From Acidobacteria bacterium 28-1 (GTDB lineage Bacteria > Acidobacteriota > Blastocatellia > Pyrinomonadales > Pyrinomonadaceae): a DNA stretch of 63,658 bases. Below are positions 24,639 through 35,066 of this stretch, in pieces (within the stretch, counting starts at the first letter, position 1; each line of letters begins with the position of its first letter). The position numbers were made by a program, and so were the translations under genes. Below the pieces are notes generated by a model. It made no database searches, was not told the DNA's origin, and saw only the letters and a program-made list of their open reading frames with translations. The stretch lies in the NCBI GenBank assembly GCA_002050365.1, contig MWYZ01000069.1:1-63658 (forward strand). Direction: 5' to 3'.

Positions 24639-25681
24639 TAATTATTTTCAGTGGCGGCAGCAATTGTTTCTCTTAATTTCGCGGCGGAAGTCGTCGCTGG
24701 TTCAAGTTTGATTTCTTCGACATTTCCGTAAATCTTTTTGCCGAACACGCCGTTCCAAGGCGGAATGACAATCGAAACCTTGCCATTTGCTCTAGCTTGA
24801 CACGCCAGCCGCAACAACGGTTTCGGCGCGTCACCTTGATTGTAGCCGAAAATTTTCATTTGCTTGCGTTCGCGCGTGGCGACGTCCGATAGTTTTTCCG
24901 CACCGCCTAAAATGCCGACCCAACAAGTTCCGCAAGCGGCGGAACGGCACTCGACGGGAATCACGCCTTCGCCGCAACGCGCGTCTTGCGCCAACCAATT
25001 TTGCGATTGGTCACGCGCCGCGCCGGAAGCGATTTCTTCGTCATCCATTAATTTAAATTTGCCGTTGTCTTTGCTTTCGTCGTAGCGAACCGTCCATTGT
25101 TTATTAATCGTTTTCAGAAATCCGAGCAAACCTTGACTGTCATCTTTGGCGCGTTCTTTGACAATTTGTTCAGGCGATTTTTTTAATAATCCAGTCGGCT
25201 TTTCGGTTTTGCCGGGAGAACTTTTAAAGTTTTCTAAACCGACTTGCGTTAATGTCATTAGACCAACATGCGTAATTCCGACTAGTAAAGATTCGTTTAC
25301 CTTTAATTTGTCCGCCACCAATTTGGCGATTATCTTTGCTTCAAATTCACTGCCGCTGTTTTCAAAAGATTCGGCGCGTTCGAGTATTGCGGTTTTTACT
25401 TCCATCCAAAAGCGATGTCCGTAAAGAAATTTGTGCGACGAATCAATTTGATTTTTGAGTTCATAATTACCCTGCATCACGAATTTCTGAATGGCAGCGG
25501 CTTTGTCTTCCGCCGATTGCAGGTATTTAAATAATGTCAACGGATAAAAGCGAAACCAGATTTGCGTCGCGTCGCGGTCAACTTCATGCATTATCGGAAG
25601 CAATTCGTTAATCGCTTTCAGCCAATCGTTTTCGTCAAATTTATTTAAGAAACTTTCAAATCTGTTCATAGTTACTATCAA
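24638..25681 (-). CDS. [2Fe-2S] ferredoxin-domain protein with helical N-terminal region
   Basis: The C-terminal part (about residues 230-330) is a plant-type ferredoxin fold: CRSAACGTC followed by C in LLRLACQAR, four ligands in all. The N-terminal 220 residues are mostly helical and match nothing recognised. The total is up to 347 residues; the true start may be Met 5. The ferredoxin part suggests electron transfer and the N-terminal region may be its partner domain. It overlaps the toxin gene by one base. Confidence 0.7.
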   Translation of the reverse strand: MIVTMNRFESFLNKFDENDWLKAINELLPIMHEVDRDATQIWFRFYPLTLFKYLQSAEDKAAAIQKFVMQGNYELKNQIDSSHKFLYGHRFWMEVKTAILERAESFENSGSEFEAKIIAKLVADKLKVNESLLVGITHVGLMTLTQVGLENFKSSPGKTEKPTGLLKKSPEQIVKERAKDDSQGLLGFLKTINKQWTVRYDESKDNGKFKLMDDEEIASGAARDQSQNWLAQDARCGEGVIPVECRSAACGTCWVGILGGAEKLSDVATRERKQMKIFGYNQGDAPKPLLRLACQARANGKVSIVIPPWNGVFGKKIYGNVEEIKLEPATTSAAKLRETIAAATENN

Positions 25682-25756
25682 TTATTACATTAAATTTTGT
25701 TTGATATGAGAAAAGGGAAATTCTACAAACAAATTCGAGATTGCGCAAAGTCACGC

Positions 25757-25785
25757 TTGACAAAGTTTTTCTCGTTTATTATAGT
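25757..25785 (+). promoter_or_regulatory. Sigma-70 promoter of the str operon
   Basis: TTGACA (25757-25762), a 17-base spacer and TATAGT (25780-25785) form a near-consensus promoter pointing toward rpsL. The predicted start is near 25792. Confidence 0.65.
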
Positions 25786-25979
25786 CTGAAGTTTCGGACT
25801 TTTCGTCTGACGCAAATTGAAAGCGAGAGTTTTCAGATTTGCTTTAAAGCGTAAGCATTTGAATTATTGGATGCTTAACATTTATTGTGGCGTAAAACTA
25901 AACATCGCGGGTTTTGAAAAGAAAAACGCTCCAGTGTTTAGGGCAAATCAATCAAACAAAAATTGTTTTGCTAACCTAA

Positions 25980-25985
25980 TATAAT
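25980..25985 (+). promoter_or_regulatory. Possible second -10 box upstream of rpsL
   Basis: A perfect TATAAT lies about 205 bases before rpsL, but no good -35 box is at the right distance. Confidence 0.3.
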
Positions 25986-26189
25986 AGAAGCCACGCCACA
26001 GAAAAGTTAAAAGGGAAATAATAGAACGCGCTTTAGTAAAAAAGACTTTCCCAAAGTTTAATCAGTAGATTTTATTTGCAGGTAACCGCTTGCGCTAACT
26101 GCCGAGAATGTTCGGTAAGAGGTAGGTTTGAGGTTACTGCCGTTTTTAGTTTGAGAATGAGCCGATAAAAATTCGGCGATATATAAGTT

Positions 26190-26585
26190 ATGCCGACAAT
26201 CAACCAACTTGTTCGCAAAGGTCGTCAAGCCGTCAAATATAAAACGGCGAGTCCGGCTCTGCAAGCCAGCCCGCAGAAACGCGGCGTTTGCACTCGCGTT
26301 TATACACAAACTCCGAAGAAACCGAATTCTGCTTTAAGAAAAGTCGCGCGTGTGCGTCTGACCAACGGAATTGAAGTGACGACTTATATTCCGGGCATCG
26401 GACACAATTTGCAGGAACATTCGATCGTGATGATTCGCGGCGGTCGCGTCAAAGATTTACCGGGTGTTCGTTATCACGTTATTCGCGGAACGCTCGATTC
26501 ATCAGGTGTCGCTAATCGAAATCAGGCGCGTTCAAAATACGGCGCGAAACGACCGAAGGGAGCGAATCCGAAAGGTGGAAAGTAA
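26190..26585 (+). CDS. rpsL: Ribosomal protein S12
   Basis: S12 sits in the decoding centre. The 131 residues contain [20 protein letters not shown] (the Lys associated with streptomycin response is the normal one) and [20 protein letters not shown]. The family block before PQKRGVC has Ser where many bacteria have Cys. It is the first gene of the str operon. No ribosome binding site is visible before the ATG. Confidence 0.97.
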   Translation: MPTINQLVRKGRQAVKYKTASPALQASPQKRGVCTRVYTQTPKKPNSALRKVARVRLTNGIEVTTYIPGIGHNLQEHSIVMIRGGRVKDLPGVRYHVIRGTLDSSGVANRNQARSKYGAKRPKGANPKGGK

Positions 26586-26636
26586 TTTAGGATTTTAATT
26601 TGCAATTTGCGATTGAAAGACAATCCAAAATCATAA
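26586..26636. repeat. Degenerate heptad repeat (GATTTTA/AATTTGC words)
   Basis: Words of AATTTGC type and a facing AATCCAAAATC fill the rpsL-rpsG gap. They are weaker than most arrays in the window. Confidence 0.5.
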
Positions 26637-26640
26637 AGGT

Positions 26641-27111
26641 ATGCCAAGAAGAAGAGTTGCAGGAAAAAGAGAAGTTTTACCAGACCCGATTTATAACAGC
26701 ATAATGGTGACGAAATTCATCAACGGCGTGATGTTGAAAGGGAAAAAATCAATTGCCGAAAGCCTTTTCTACGGTGCGATGGAAAAGGTCGTCGAGAAAA
26801 CTGGCGAAGAGGCTTTGAAAGTTTTCAAAAAAGCGATCGATAATGTCGCTCCGGCGCTGGAGGTCAAATCGCGGCGTATCGGCGGCGCGACTTATCAAGT
26901 TCCGCTCGAAGTCAGCCGCGACCGCCGTAACACCTTAGCGATTCGTTGGATTGTAACTAACGCACGCAAACGCGGCGAGAAAACAATGGAAGACCGTCTT
27001 GTCGGCGAATTGCTCGACGCGACGAACAATCGCGGCAACGCCGTCAAGAAGAGAGACGAAATTCACCGAATGGCTGATGCAAACAAGGCTTTTGCACATT
27101 ATAGATTTTAA
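26641..27111 (+). CDS. rpsG: Ribosomal protein S7
   Basis: S7 nucleates the 30S head. The 156 residues begin [18 protein letters not shown] and contain [21 protein letters not shown] and [10 protein letters not shown]. It lies between rpsL and fusA as usual. A purine stretch directly touches the ATG, and no properly spaced ribosome binding site is seen. Confidence 0.97.
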   Translation: MPRRRVAGKREVLPDPIYNSIMVTKFINGVMLKGKKSIAESLFYGAMEKVVEKTGEEALKVFKKAIDNVAPALEVKSRRIGGATYQVPLEVSRDRRNTLAIRWIVTNARKRGEKTMEDRLVGELLDATNNRGNAVKKRDEIHRMADANKAFAHYRF

Positions 27112-27187
27112 TGAGTTAGGGATAAGGGAAAAGGGACGAGTGGCGAGGGAAGTTTTTACTCATCATTCATCACTCATTACTTGTCAC
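27112..27187. repeat. Two heptad arrays (GGATAAG words and CATCACT words)
   Basis: The first array reads GAGTTAG, GGATAAG, GGAAAAG, GGACGAG, TGGCGAG. The second reads CATCATT, CATCACT, CATTACT, TGTCACT. The 7-base phase is exact in both, and they are loosely complementary. Confidence 0.75.
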
Positions 27188-27196
27188 TAAAAAAGT

Positions 27197-29293
27197 ATGG
27201 CGAACATAGGTTTAGACAAATACAGAAACATCGGCATTATGGCGCACATTGACGCGGGTAAAACCACGACTACCGAGCGTGTGCTTTTCTATACCGGCGT
27301 TTCGCATAAAATCGGTGAAGTTCACGAAGGAACGGCGACGATGGATTGGATGGAGCAGGAACAAGAACGTGGCATTACAATTACCTCAGCCGCGACAACT
27401 TGTTACTGGACGCGCACGGGTGTCGAACACCGAATTAACATTATTGATACGCCTGGTCACGTTGATTTTACGATGGAAGTCGAACGCTCTCTGCGCGTTC
27501 TTGACGGCGCGGTTGCCGTGTTTGACGGTGTTGCCGGTGTCGAGCCGCAGTCGGAAACCGTTTGGCGGCAAGCCGATAAATATAAAGTTCCGCGTATTTG
27601 TTTTATCAATAAATTAGACCGCGCGGGCGCGTCGTTTGAAAGAAGTTTTGATTCGATTATCAACCGTTTGGGCGCAAACGCCGTCGCTCTTCAAATTCCA
27701 GTCGGTTTGGAAGATAAACTCAAAGGTGTTATTGACCTTATCACGATGAAAGCGTTGATTTGGAACGACGAAACCAAAGGTGCCCAATACGAAACAACTG
27801 AAATTCCCGAAGACTTAAAAACGCAGGCGCAGGAAGCCCGCGAAAAATTAGTCGAAGCCGTTTCCTCTATTGATGACGGTTTGATGGAGAAATACTTGGA
27901 AGGCGCGGAAATCTCAGAAGCCGAAATCCGCAAAGCTCTTCGCAAAGGAACGCTTGAAATGAAAATTGTTCCGGTCGTTACCGGTTCGGCGTTCAAAAAT
28001 AAAGGCGTTCAAACTCTGCTCGATGCGGTAGTTGATTATTTGCCGAGTCCGCTTGATGTTCCTGCTATCGAAGGGATCAATCCGAAAACCAGCGAAACCG
28101 AGTCGCGCGAAGCGAATGCAAACGCGCCTTTTTCAGGTCTTGTTTTCAAATTGATGGCGGACAAACATTTAGGGCAACTTTCATTCGTTCGCATTTACAG
28201 CGGAACGGTTACTGCCGGCTCTTACGTTTATAATACGATTAAAAATCAGAAAGAGCGTGTTGGTCGCTTAATGTTAATGCACGCCAACAAACGTGAAGAT
28301 ATTGATTCGGCATCGGCGGGCGAAATCGTCGCTATCGGCGGAATGAAAAACGTTACGACGGGCGAAACAATCTCCGACGAACATAAGCAAATTATTCTCG
28401 AATCAATGGAATTTCCCGACCCGGTCGTGCGCGTCGCGGTCGAACCGAAAACTCGCCAAGACCAGGACAAAATGGGCATTGCTCTCAATCGCTTGGCGCA
28501 GGAAGACCCGAGTTTCCAAGTTTCCAGCGACCACGAAACCGGACAAACGATTATCGCCGGAATGGGCGAACTCCATTTGGAAATTATCGTTGACCGGATG
28601 AAACGCGAATTCGGCGTAGAAGCTAATGTCGGCAAACCGCAGGTGGCTTACCGCGAAACCATTACCACGAACGCACCGGGCAAAGAAATTTATAAGAAAC
28701 AATCGGGCGGTCGCGGTAAATTCGGTCACGTCGAATTAGAAATCGAACCGGCTCCAGGCGAAGGTTTTGTTTTTGAAGATAAAATTACGGGCGGTTCAAT
28801 TCCGCGTCAGTTTATAAAACCGACAATGGAAGGTGTCAGAGATGCAATGCAGCGCGGTTATGTCGCCGGTTACGAATTAGTAGATATTCGAGTCAGATTG
28901 CTTTTCGGTTCGTATCACGAAGTTGACTCAGACGAAATTTCATTTCATTTAGCTGGCTCATTTGCTTTCCAAGACGCAGTAAAAAAAGCGAAACCGGTTT
29001 TGCTCGAACCGATTATGAAAATTGAAGTCGTCACACCTGAAGAATATATGGGCGCGGTCAACGGAGACTTAAATCGTCGGCGCGGACATATTGAAAAAAT
29101 GGAACCACGCACGGGTAATGTTCAAGTCGTTACGGCGTTTGTTCCGCTTTCGGAAATGTTCGGCTATACGACGGATTTACGTTCTTCGACACAAGGACGC
29201 GCAACTTCGACGATGCACTTTGAAAGATACGACCAAGCCCCGCGTAATGTAGCTGAGGAAGTTATTGCTAAAGTAAAAGGAGCAGCTACTTAA
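27197..29293 (+). CDS. fusA: Elongation factor G
   Basis: EF-G drives translocation. The 698 residues contain the GTPase motifs [19 protein letters not shown] and NKLD (residues about 17-140). The domain II-V markers include [20 protein letters not shown] and the C-terminal [13 protein letters not shown]. It lies in the str operon between rpsG and tuf. Confidence 0.97.
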   Translation: MANIGLDKYRNIGIMAHIDAGKTTTTERVLFYTGVSHKIGEVHEGTATMDWMEQEQERGITITSAATTCYWTRTGVEHRINIIDTPGHVDFTMEVERSLRVLDGAVAVFDGVAGVEPQSETVWRQADKYKVPRICFINKLDRAGASFERSFDSIINRLGANAVALQIPVGLEDKLKGVIDLITMKALIWNDETKGAQYETTEIPEDLKTQAQEAREKLVEAVSSIDDGLMEKYLEGAEISEAEIRKALRKGTLEMKIVPVVTGSAFKNKGVQTLLDAVVDYLPSPLDVPAIEGINPKTSETESREANANAPFSGLVFKLMADKHLGQLSFVRIYSGTVTAGSYVYNTIKNQKERVGRLMLMHANKREDIDSASAGEIVAIGGMKNVTTGETISDEHKQIILESMEFPDPVVRVAVEPKTRQDQDKMGIALNRLAQEDPSFQVSSDHETGQTIIAGMGELHLEIIVDRMKREFGVEANVGKPQVAYRETITTNAPGKEIYKKQSGGRGKFGHVELEIEPAPGEGFVFEDKITGGSIPRQFIKPTMEGVRDAMQRGYVAGYELVDIRVRLLFGSYHEVDSDEISFHLAGSFAFQDAVKKAKPVLLEPIMKIEVVTPEEYMGAVNGDLNRRRGHIEKMEPRTGNVQVVTAFVPLSEMFGYTTDLRSSTQGRATSTMHFERYDQAPRNVAEEVIAKVKGAAT

Positions 29294-29347
29294 AGGATGA
29301 AGGATGAAGGCGCAAGGATGAAATTAAACTCGTCCTTTATCCTTCTC
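29294..29347. repeat. Heptad inverted repeat (AAGGATG words)
   Basis: Left AAGGATG array (29294-29322) and right TCCTTTATCCTTCTC array (29332-29347) lie between fusA and tuf. Confidence 0.7.
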
Positions 29348-29386
29348 ACAAGATTAAAAATTTAGTGGAGTGAGAAAAACAAGATT

Positions 29387-30574
29387 ATGAGTAAAGAGAA
29401 GTTTGATAGAAGCAAACCGCACGTCAACATCGGGACCATCGGACACGTCGACCACGGCAAGACGACCTTGACGGCAGCCATTACCAAAGTGTTAGCCAAA
29501 CATAATCCGAAGATTCTGGTGCGTGCCTTTGATTCCATTGACAATGCGCCGGAAGAGAAAGCCCGCGGCATTACCATTGCCACGGCGCACGTCGAATATG
29601 AAACCGCCAATCGTCATTATGCGCATGTCGATTGTCCGGGACACGCCGATTACGTCAAGAATATGATCACGGGCGCCGCCCAGATGGACGGGGCGATTCT
29701 GGTGGTGGCGGCCACTGACGGACCGATGCCGCAAACCCGAGAACACATCTTGCTGGCGCGGCAGGTGGGCGTGCCGTCGATGGTCGTGTTTATGAACAAG
29801 GTCGATGCGGTCGACGACGAAGAGTTGCTCGAACTGGTCGAGTTGGAAATCCGCGAGCTGTTGTCATCGTATGAGTTTCCGGGCGACGAGATACCGGTCA
29901 TACAAGGTTCAGCGACAGGCGGCTTAAACGGCGAAGAGAAATGGGAAACCAAAATTGAGGAGTTGATGCAAGCGGTTGACGATTACATTCCGACACCGGC
30001 GCGAGATGTCGAGAAACCGTTCTTGATGCCGGTCGAAGACATCTTCACCATTCAGGGACGCGGCACGGTGGCGACCGGCAGAATCGAGCGCGGGGTGGTG
30101 AACGTCAACGAGACGGTCGAGATAATCGGCATCAAGGACACGCGCAACACGGTGGTGACGGGAGTGGAGATGTTCAAGAAGTTGCTTGACAAAGGCATGG
30201 CAGGCGACAACGTCGGGTTGCTCTTGAGAGGCGTCGAGCGCAAGGAGATTGAACGCGGACAGGTGATCGCCAAACCGGGTTCGATCACGCCGCACACGAA
30301 GTTCAAGGCGGAAGCGTATGTGTTAACCAAGGAAGAAGGCGGACGGCACACGCCGTTTTTCACAGGCTACCGACCGCAGTTCTACTTCAGAACGACGGAC
30401 GTAACGGGGGTGGCGCACTTGCCGACGGGAGTCGAGATGGTGATGCCTGGGGACAACATTCAGATGGAGATCGAGCTAATCGCACCGATCGCGATGGAGA
30501 AGGGATTGCGGTTTGCTATTCGAGAAGGCGGCAGAACCGTCGGTGCAGGCACTGTATCGGAAATCGTCGAATAA
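29387..30574 (+). CDS. tuf: Elongation factor Tu
   Basis: EF-Tu delivers aminoacyl-tRNA. The 395 residues contain [30 protein letters not shown] and NKVD, then domains II and III. Codon choice differs from its neighbours. For example 41 of 60 bases in 30061-30120 are G or C, against 26 of 60 in 28861-28920 in fusA. This may reflect gene conversion with a second tuf copy, transfer, or strong codon selection. Confidence 0.97.
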   Translation: MSKEKFDRSKPHVNIGTIGHVDHGKTTLTAAITKVLAKHNPKILVRAFDSIDNAPEEKARGITIATAHVEYETANRHYAHVDCPGHADYVKNMITGAAQMDGAILVVAATDGPMPQTREHILLARQVGVPSMVVFMNKVDAVDDEELLELVELEIRELLSSYEFPGDEIPVIQGSATGGLNGEEKWETKIEELMQAVDDYIPTPARDVEKPFLMPVEDIFTIQGRGTVATGRIERGVVNVNETVEIIGIKDTRNTVVTGVEMFKKLLDKGMAGDNVGLLLRGVERKEIERGQVIAKPGSITPHTKFKAEAYVLTKEEGGRHTPFFTGYRPQFYFRTTDVTGVAHLPTGVEMVMPGDNIQMEIELIAPIAMEKGLRFAIREGGRTVGAGTVSEIVE

Positions 30575-30586
30575 GACAATAATATT

Positions 30587-30907
30587 ATGTTGAACGAAAA
30601 AATTCGCATTAAATTAAAAGCATATGATCATCGGGTTTTAGACCAATCCACAGTTGAAATTGTCGAAACTGCCAAACGAACGGGCGCGAGCATTGCGGGA
30701 CCGATTCCGCTTCCGACTGTCAAAAATAAATGGACGGTTTTGCGTTCGCCGCACGTTGATAAAAAGTCGCGCGAACAATTTGAAATCAGAACGCACAAGC
30801 GTCTGATGGATATTCTCGACCCGACGGCGGAGACGGTCGATGCTTTAATGAAATTGGATTTGCCTGCGGGCGTTGATGTTGAAATTAAAGCCTTTGGCAA
30901 AAACTAA
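30587..30907 (+). CDS. rpsJ: Ribosomal protein S10
   Basis: The 106 residues contain [30 protein letters not shown] and the loop [26 protein letters not shown]. It starts the S10 operon and, with NusG partners, also serves in antitermination as NusE. It follows tuf by only 12 bases, so the str and S10 operons appear joined. Confidence 0.97.
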   Translation: MLNEKIRIKLKAYDHRVLDQSTVEIVETAKRTGASIAGPIPLPTVKNKWTVLRSPHVDKKSREQFEIRTHKRLMDILDPTAETVDALMKLDLPAGVDVEIKAFGKN

Positions 30908-30988
30908 TTTTCAGCCTTTCGTCATATTGTCTTTTGTGATTGAGCATTGGCGAAAACTAAGGAATAAGAGCTAAAGACCAATAAGAAT

Positions 30989-31630
30989 ATGATAAGCGGA
31001 ATCATCGGTAGAAAAATGGGAATGACGCAGATTTTCGCGGCGGACGGAACGGTAACACCTGTAACTGTAATCAAAGCCGGACCTTGCGTTGTCGTGCAAA
31101 CAAAAACGGCGAATGGAAAAGACGGTTATAACGCCGTCCAACTCGGATTGGTTGAAGACAAACCGATTAAGTTGAAAAATGTTTCCAAGCCGATGCGCGG
31201 ACATTTTGAGAAAACAGGAAGCGGTACGCCGCCGACTCGAATATTAAAAGAAATTCGCCTGACGGACGCGCCTGACGCGAATATCGGCGACCAAATAAAA
31301 GCTGATGTTTTCTCTGACGGCGATAAAATTGACGTTATCGGAACGTCAAAAGGACGCGGATTTGCCGGAACGATTAAGCGACATCATTTTAGCCGCGGTC
31401 CGATGTCACACGGTTCGATGAATATTCGCGCTCCCGGTTCGATTGGACAGTCGGCGTATCCTTCGCGGGTTATAAAGGGAACACGCTCATCAGGACATAT
31501 GGGAAATGAACGCGTTACGGTTCAAGGTTTGAGCGTGGCGAAAGTTGATGTCGAAAATAATATTATAATGGTGCGCGGTGCGGTGCCGGGTGCAACCGGA
31601 AGTTTGGTAATAGTTAAGAAGAGAAAATAA
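30989..31630 (+). CDS. rplC: Ribosomal protein L3
   Basis: The 213 residues begin [16 protein letters not shown] and contain [20 protein letters not shown], with the Gln methylated in E. coli replaced by the usual local variant. L3 nucleates large-subunit assembly. It occupies the normal second place in the S10 operon. Confidence 0.97.
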   Translation: MISGIIGRKMGMTQIFAADGTVTPVTVIKAGPCVVVQTKTANGKDGYNAVQLGLVEDKPIKLKNVSKPMRGHFEKTGSGTPPTRILKEIRLTDAPDANIGDQIKADVFSDGDKIDVIGTSKGRGFAGTIKRHHFSRGPMSHGSMNIRAPGSIGQSAYPSRVIKGTRSSGHMGNERVTVQGLSVAKVDVENNIIMVRGAVPGATGSLVIVKKRK

Positions 31631-31635
31631 ACATT

Positions 31636-31690
31636 AGTGGTCAGGAGTCAGTGGTCAGTGGTCAGTTTTTACTGCCAACCGCTACCTGCC
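31636..31690. repeat. Heptad array (AGTGGTC words)
   Basis: Four AGTGGTC-type words (31636-31668) are followed by a degenerate facing part (CTGCCAACCGCTACCTGCC). They lie between rplC and rplD. Confidence 0.7.
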
Positions 31691-31716
31691 TTCTCCAACT
31701 GGAACGGAGTAAGATT

Positions 31717-32568
31717 ATGCCTACCGCAAAGGTTCGCAATTTACAAAATAAAGAAGTCGGTGATGTCGAGCTTGCCGATGCCATTTTTGGTGTCGAACTG
31801 AACGAATCTTTAATTCACGCGGCAATCAGAAATTATTTGGCAAATCGCCGACAGGGAACTTCGGCGACGAAAACTCGCGGTAATGTTTCGGGTTCAGGCA
31901 AAAAGCTGTGGAAGCAGAAAGGAACGGGACGCGCTAGAATCGCATCTATTCGTTCGCCTTTGTGGAAAGGCGGCGGTAATGTTCACGGTCCGCAGCCGCG
32001 CGATTGGTCATATAAAATGCCGAAGAAAATGCGGCGCGGTGCGCTTCGCTCGGCTTTGTCGGAACGTCTTCGGGAAGGGAATTTGATTGTTATAGACGAT
32101 TTCAGTTTTGAGAATTCAAAAACAAAAAGTTTTCTCGGCGTAATGTCTGAACTCGGCTTTAATGACAAAAGGAAAGCGACGAAAACTTTGATTGTTGATT
32201 CGCTCGATAACCGAAATTTGATATTGGCTTCGCGCAATGTTCAGAAAACAAAAATTACCAACGGTTACGGTTTGAATGTTTATGACATCATCTATCACGA
32301 AAAACTTCTTATTTCTAAGTCGGCGATTGAAGAGATAAACCGATTGCTCAACCCGCAGCGCGAAAAAGGCGAAGTGAGCGAAGAAGCGCAGACTGAAGAA
32401 AAGCCGAAGGCAAAACGGACGGTGAAACCGAAAGCCAAAACGGTAAAAACGAAAACATCGAAGCCGAAAGCTAAAAAAGCAGCGAAAAAAACGCCGACCG
32501 GAGCAACCAAGAGCAAAAAAACTACTCCTAAAAAAGTAGTGAAAAATAAAAAGGAGGCGGCTAAATAA
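31717..32568 (+). CDS. rplD: Ribosomal protein L4 with Lys/Ala-rich C-terminal extension
   Basis: The ATG at 31717 follows GGAG and gives 283 residues; an earlier in-frame start would translate the repeat. The L4 core (about 1-212) has [20 protein letters not shown] and KQKGTGRAR, the exit-tunnel loop. The final 70 residues are Lys/Thr/Pro/Ala-rich (for example [20 protein letters not shown]) and absent from the E. coli protein (201 residues). L4 often represses its own operon. The extension is probably disordered and RNA-binding. Confidence 0.95.
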   Translation: MPTAKVRNLQNKEVGDVELADAIFGVELNESLIHAAIRNYLANRRQGTSATKTRGNVSGSGKKLWKQKGTGRARIASIRSPLWKGGGNVHGPQPRDWSYKMPKKMRRGALRSALSERLREGNLIVIDDFSFENSKTKSFLGVMSELGFNDKRKATKTLIVDSLDNRNLILASRNVQKTKITNGYGLNVYDIIYHEKLLISKSAIEEINRLLNPQREKGEVSEEAQTEEKPKAKRTVKPKAKTVKTKTSKPKAKKAAKKTPTGATKSKKTTPKKVVKNKKEAAK

Positions 32569-32570
32569 TT

Positions 32571-32891
32571 ATGACAGAACTTAGTGTTTGGGATGTTTTA
32601 AAGTCGCCCGTCGTGACGGAAAAATCGGTGCTTTTAAAAGAAGCAAGTAGTGAAAACGAAGCAATCGGGCAAATTCTGACTTTTCGCGTCAACCGCAGAG
32701 CCGGAAAAATTCAAATTAGACGAGCGGTCGAAGAAATTTTCGGCGTGAAGGTAGCGAAAGTTAGAACGGTTCAATACGAAGGTAAAATGAAGAAACGCGG
32801 ACGTTACGAAGGTCGCCGCGCATCCTGGAAAAAGGCTTATATCACTTTGAAAAAAGGCGAGCCGCACGTTGATTACGCGGAAGCAATTTAG
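32571..32891 (+). CDS. rplW: Ribosomal protein L23
   Basis: The 106 residues contain VLKSPVVTEKSVLL and FRVNRRAGKIQIRRAVEEIFGVKV. L23 lies at the tunnel exit and docks trigger factor and SRP. It follows rplD by two bases. AGGAGG lies within the rplD end. Confidence 0.96.
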   Translation: MTELSVWDVLKSPVVTEKSVLLKEASSENEAIGQILTFRVNRRAGKIQIRRAVEEIFGVKVAKVRTVQYEGKMKKRGRYEGRRASWKKAYITLKKGEPHVDYAEAI

Positions 32892-32893
32892 AA

Positions 32894-32955
32894 ATTTTGG
32901 ATTTTAGATTGGAACAATAGCTTAATCTAAAATCTAAAATCCAAAATCCAAAATA
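32894..32955. repeat. Heptad inverted repeat (GGATTTT words)
   Basis: A short left array (TTTGGATTTTAGATT) faces a longer right array of AATCTAA and AATCCAA words up to 6 bases before the rplB ATG. Confidence 0.8.
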
Positions 32956-32960
32956 AGAAG

Positions 32961-33791
32961 ATGGGAATTAAGAGATTAAAACCGACATCACCGGCGCGAA
33001 GGTATCAAACATATCTGACGCGCGATGAATTGACTCCGAATGCAAAGCCGGAAAAATCTTTGCTGGAGCCGAAGACTCGAATTTCCGGACGCAACAGTGA
33101 CGGGCGGATTACGATTCGACGACGCGGCGGCGGGCACAAACGCCATTATCGGATAATTGATTTTAAGCGTAATAAAATCGGTATTCCGGGGAAAGTTTCG
33201 CAAATCGAATACGACCCGAATCGTTCAGCGCATATCGCTCTGATTACTTATGTTGACGGAGAAAAAAGATACATTATTTCTCCTATCGGTTTGAAGGTCG
33301 GCGGGACGATAATGAGCGGCGCAGAAGCGGATATTTTACCGGGCAATGCGTTGCCAATCGTTAACATCCCGCTCGGAACACAAATTCATAATATCGAGAT
33401 GCGACCGGGAAAAGGCGGACAGATGGCGCGTTCAGCCGGAGCGTTTGCCCAACTTGTCGCAAAAGAAGGTGACTACGCTCAGCTAAGAATGCCTTCGGGT
33501 GAAGTCAGGCGCGTGCCGGTCGTTTGTATGGCAACTGTCGGACAAGTCGGCAATCAGGAACACGAAAATGTCAGCTTGGGTAAAGCGGGACGAAATCGCT
33601 GGAAGGGTTTGCGCCCAAAAGTTCGCGGTGTGGCAATGAACCCGGTTGACCATCCGCACGGCGGCGGCGAAGGTAAAACTTCCGGTGGTCGCCATCCGGT
33701 AACGCCTTGGGGACAACCGACGCGCGGTTACAAAACGCGCCGTAATAAGCGCACGAGCAATATGATTGTGCGCGATAGAAGAAGAAAGTAA
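32961..33791 (+). CDS. rplB: Ribosomal protein L2
   Basis: The 276 residues contain [17 protein letters not shown], the OB and SH3 folds, and the peptidyl-transferase-proximal [15 protein letters not shown] with the conserved His. It is at the normal place in the S10 operon. Confidence 0.97.
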   Translation: MGIKRLKPTSPARRYQTYLTRDELTPNAKPEKSLLEPKTRISGRNSDGRITIRRRGGGHKRHYRIIDFKRNKIGIPGKVSQIEYDPNRSAHIALITYVDGEKRYIISPIGLKVGGTIMSGAEADILPGNALPIVNIPLGTQIHNIEMRPGKGGQMARSAGAFAQLVAKEGDYAQLRMPSGEVRRVPVVCMATVGQVGNQEHENVSLGKAGRNRWKGLRPKVRGVAMNPVDHPHGGGEGKTSGGRHPVTPWGQPTRGYKTRRNKRTSNMIVRDRRRK

Positions 33792-33794
33792 GCC

Positions 33795-33903
33795 CGATTT
33801 TGGATTTTAGATTTTGGATTTTGGATTGGCGCGGTATTAACAAATTTAGTTAATATAAATGCGAATCTTAAAATCCAAAATCCAAAATCCAAAATCCAAA
33901 ATG
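33795..33903. repeat. Heptad inverted repeat (GATTTTG words) with conserved spacer
   Basis: Left array 33795-33827 faces right array 33868-33903. The spacer shares GGATTGGCGC, AAATTTAGTT and GCGAATCTT with the next element at 34203-34308, so the two are copies of one larger element. Confidence 0.85.
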
Positions 33904-33908
33904 GAAAT

Positions 33909-34199
33909 ATGCCACGTTCATTAAAAAAAGGTCCGTTTATAGATTTAAGCGTTCAGAAACTTCTGAAAAAGATACGAGAAGGCGCAAACAAACCGCAAGC
34001 GATTAAAACTTGGTCGCGTCGTTCGACGATTACGCCCGAAATGGTCGGTTTGACATTTGGAGTTCATAATGGCAAGCGTCATATTCCGGTTTATATAACG
34101 GAGAATATGGTCGGACACAAACTCGGCGAGTTTTCGCCAACCAGAACTTTTAAGGGACATCCCGGAACGAAAGCGGAGAAATCGGCAAAGAGAAAATAA
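33909..34199 (+). CDS. rpsS: Ribosomal protein S19
   Basis: The 96 residues begin [21 protein letters not shown] and contain [22 protein letters not shown] and [13 protein letters not shown]. The ATG is 5 bases after the right arm of a heptad repeat. The only purine motif is GGAA. Confidence 0.96.
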   Translation: MPRSLKKGPFIDLSVQKLLKKIREGANKPQAIKTWSRRSTITPEMVGLTFGVHNGKRHIPVYITENMVGHKLGEFSPTRTFKGHPGTKAEKSAKRK

Positions 34200-34202
34200 T
34201 TC

Positions 34203-34308
34203 GATTTTGGATTTTAGAATTTGGATTTTGGATTGGCGCACTAAAGAAATTTAGTTGAAACGAACGCGAATCTTTAAATCCAAAATCTAAAATCCAAAAT
34301 CCAAAATG
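34203..34308. repeat. Heptad inverted repeat (GATTTTG words), sister of 33795
   Basis: It has the same layout, spacer landmarks and 3' junction (CCAAAATGGAAAT then ATG) as the element before rpsS. It lies directly before rplV. Confidence 0.85.
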
Positions 34309-34313
34309 GAAAT

Positions 34314-35063
34314 ATGGAAGCGTTAGCAAAAATAAGACACTTAAAAGGTTCGCCCCGCAAAGCGCGGCTCGTGATTGATTTGATTCGCGGGCGTAACGTG
34401 TCGCAGGCATTGGCGATTTTGAAATTTACGGATAAACGTGCGGCTGACCCGATTGCCAAAACTTTGCGCTCGGCGATTGCCAACGCTACTTTTCTGGCGG
34501 AGAAGCAAAACATCGCCATTGACCCGGACGATTTGTTTGTCAAAACTTGCTTTGTTGATATGGGAGCGCACAAAAATCGCCGCCGAATGCGTCCCGCGCC
34601 GCAAGGTCGCGCTTTCCGCGAACAGCGTCATTACTGCCATATCACGATTATGGTATCGAGTGATTTGCCGGAAGCCAAAGACGATGATAAATCAAAGAAA
34701 AAAGCGAGATTAGCTGCGGGTAGAAAAACGGACGGCGGTGAAAGAAAATCGAAAACTTCGGTTAAGGGAACTGCCAAAGCAGACGGCGTGGTTGAAGAAA
34801 AGAAAACTAAAAACGCATCGACAAAGGAAAATAAAAAGTCTAAGGACAAGGCGAAGGCTGAAAATGTTGATGAGAATTTAACTGTCGAACCGACCATCTT
34901 AATCAACGACCCCGTAGCGGTAATGGAAGGCACCGATAGAAAAGCAACCGCGGAAGCGTCTGACGTAAAAAACGTCCAATCGCAAACTGAGGCGGAAAGA
35001 AACGAAACTGCGCCTGCCGACGAAGCGCAACTTGATGCAAACGAACAACTGGAAAGACAATAA
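34314..35063 (+). CDS. rplV: Ribosomal protein L22 with long acidic/Lys-rich C-terminal extension
   Basis: The L22 core (residues 1-113) has HLKGSPRKARLVIDLIRGR and the tunnel hairpin GAHKNRRRMRPAPQGRAFRE. About 135 further residues follow, first Lys/Ser/Thr-rich and then acidic (for example SDVKNVQSQTEAERNETAPA), with no known domain. Usual bacterial L22 is about 110 residues, so it is more than doubled. The reading frame is continuous with no sign of a fusion boundary. Confidence 0.95.
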   Translation: MEALAKIRHLKGSPRKARLVIDLIRGRNVSQALAILKFTDKRAADPIAKTLRSAIANATFLAEKQNIAIDPDDLFVKTCFVDMGAHKNRRRMRPAPQGRAFREQRHYCHITIMVSSDLPEAKDDDKSKKKARLAAGRKTDGGERKSKTSVKGTAKADGVVEEKKTKNASTKENKKSKDKAKAENVDENLTVEPTILINDPVAVMEGTDRKATAEASDVKNVQSQTEAERNETAPADEAQLDANEQLERQ

Positions 35064-35066
35064 ATA

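Larger units (their letters stand above)
25682..26189. other. Divergent control region upstream of the str operon
   Basis: This 508-base region contains no protein gene. It holds a strong plus-strand promoter at 25757-25785 and a TATAAT at 25980-25985. A leader of roughly 400 bases to rpsL would result from the first promoter, long enough for regulatory folds. No clear hairpin with a T-run was found in it. Confidence 0.5.

Noticed and set aside
31651..31716. Upstream rplD start at 31651
   Set aside because: The added 22 residues are translated repeat, and the ATG at 31717 has a GGAG site and the normal L4 start.
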